Of a DNA stretch of 6,801 bases, positions 6,735 to 6,801 are shown in pieces. This DNA comes from an uncultured Sphingomonadaceae bacterium. Lineage in GTDB: Bacteria > Pseudomonadota > Alphaproteobacteria > Sphingomonadales > Sphingomonadaceae. The stretch covers positions 1-6,801 of the forward strand of contig CAKZSF010000279.1 in assembly GCA_937920575.1 (NCBI GenBank). The letters are read 5' to 3'. The notes under the pieces are model-generated. The model searched no databases, was not told the DNA's origin, and was given only the letters and a program-made list of their open reading frames with translations. How positions within the stretch are numbered: the stretch's first letter is position 1; each line of letters begins with the position of its first letter. Both the position numbers and the translations under genes were made by a program.

Positions 6735-6801
6735 GCCAGTCTCCGGACATTTGCTCAATCGAAGCCATCAGCGCGAATTTGGGCGCCAGAACGCAATACC
6801 G
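6727..6801 (-). CDS. C-terminal end of an unidentified convergent gene (partial)
   Basis: Read on the minus strand, an open frame enters from the window edge and ends at TAG (6729-6727). It encodes 24 residues beginning RYCVLAPKFALMASIEQ and ending MSGDWRG. The peptide looks like ordinary protein sequence, and the bases after the flippase stop have no other explanation. It is too short to assign to a family. It probably belongs to the same polysaccharide locus, but that is inference from position only. Confidence 0.5.
   Translation of the reverse strand, partial: RYCVLAPKFALMASIEQMSGDWRG

Noticed and set aside
1..6801. Mobile element, CRISPR array, tRNA or phage genes
   Set aside because: No repeats with regular spacing, transposase or integrase motifs, or tRNA-like cloverleaf were seen; coding sequence fills essentially the whole window.

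Overview
The window is 6.8 kb of a Gram-negative exopolysaccharide or capsule locus. GC content is moderately high (estimated by eye at the mid to upper 50s percent). An alphaproteobacterium is likely, and the style of the Wzc-like kinase, the short Wza/GumB-like lipoprotein and the TPR/beta-sandwich protein suggests Sphingomonadales (Erythrobacter/Sphingopyxis-like). That taxonomic call is inference from family resemblance only.

Layout: six genes lie on the + strand without one spare base between them. (1) The C-terminal end of a Wzy-type polymerase/O-antigen ligase-family membrane protein (1-194), whose start is outside the window. (2) An outer-membrane polysaccharide export lipoprotein (191-904). 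(3) A Wzc-like polysaccharide co-polymerase fused to a bacterial tyrosine kinase (891-3107). (4) A periplasmic or membrane-anchored TPR protein with a C-terminal beta-rich domain (3107-4273). (5) A GT4-type glycosyltransferase (4270-5478). (6) A Wzx-type flippase (5465-6730). Every junction overlaps by 1 to 14 bases, and at least two starts are GTG, so this is one translationally coupled operon that begins upstream. The last 75 bases hold the C-terminal end of a gene on the opposite strand, and its stop codon interlocks with that of the flippase gene.

Together the genes describe a Wzx/Wzy-dependent pathway. The glycosyltransferase adds a sugar to a lipid-linked repeat unit in the cytoplasm, the flippase moves the unit across the inner membrane, the Wzy protein polymerises it, the Wzc-like protein controls chain length and export through tyrosine phosphorylation, and the Wza/GumB-like protein provides the exit through the outer membrane. 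The TPR protein is the least understood member and the best candidate for an undescribed component. The priming transferase, other glycosyltransferases and the phosphatase that normally partners the kinase are not in the window. I saw no tRNA, rRNA, CRISPR, insertion sequence or promoter.
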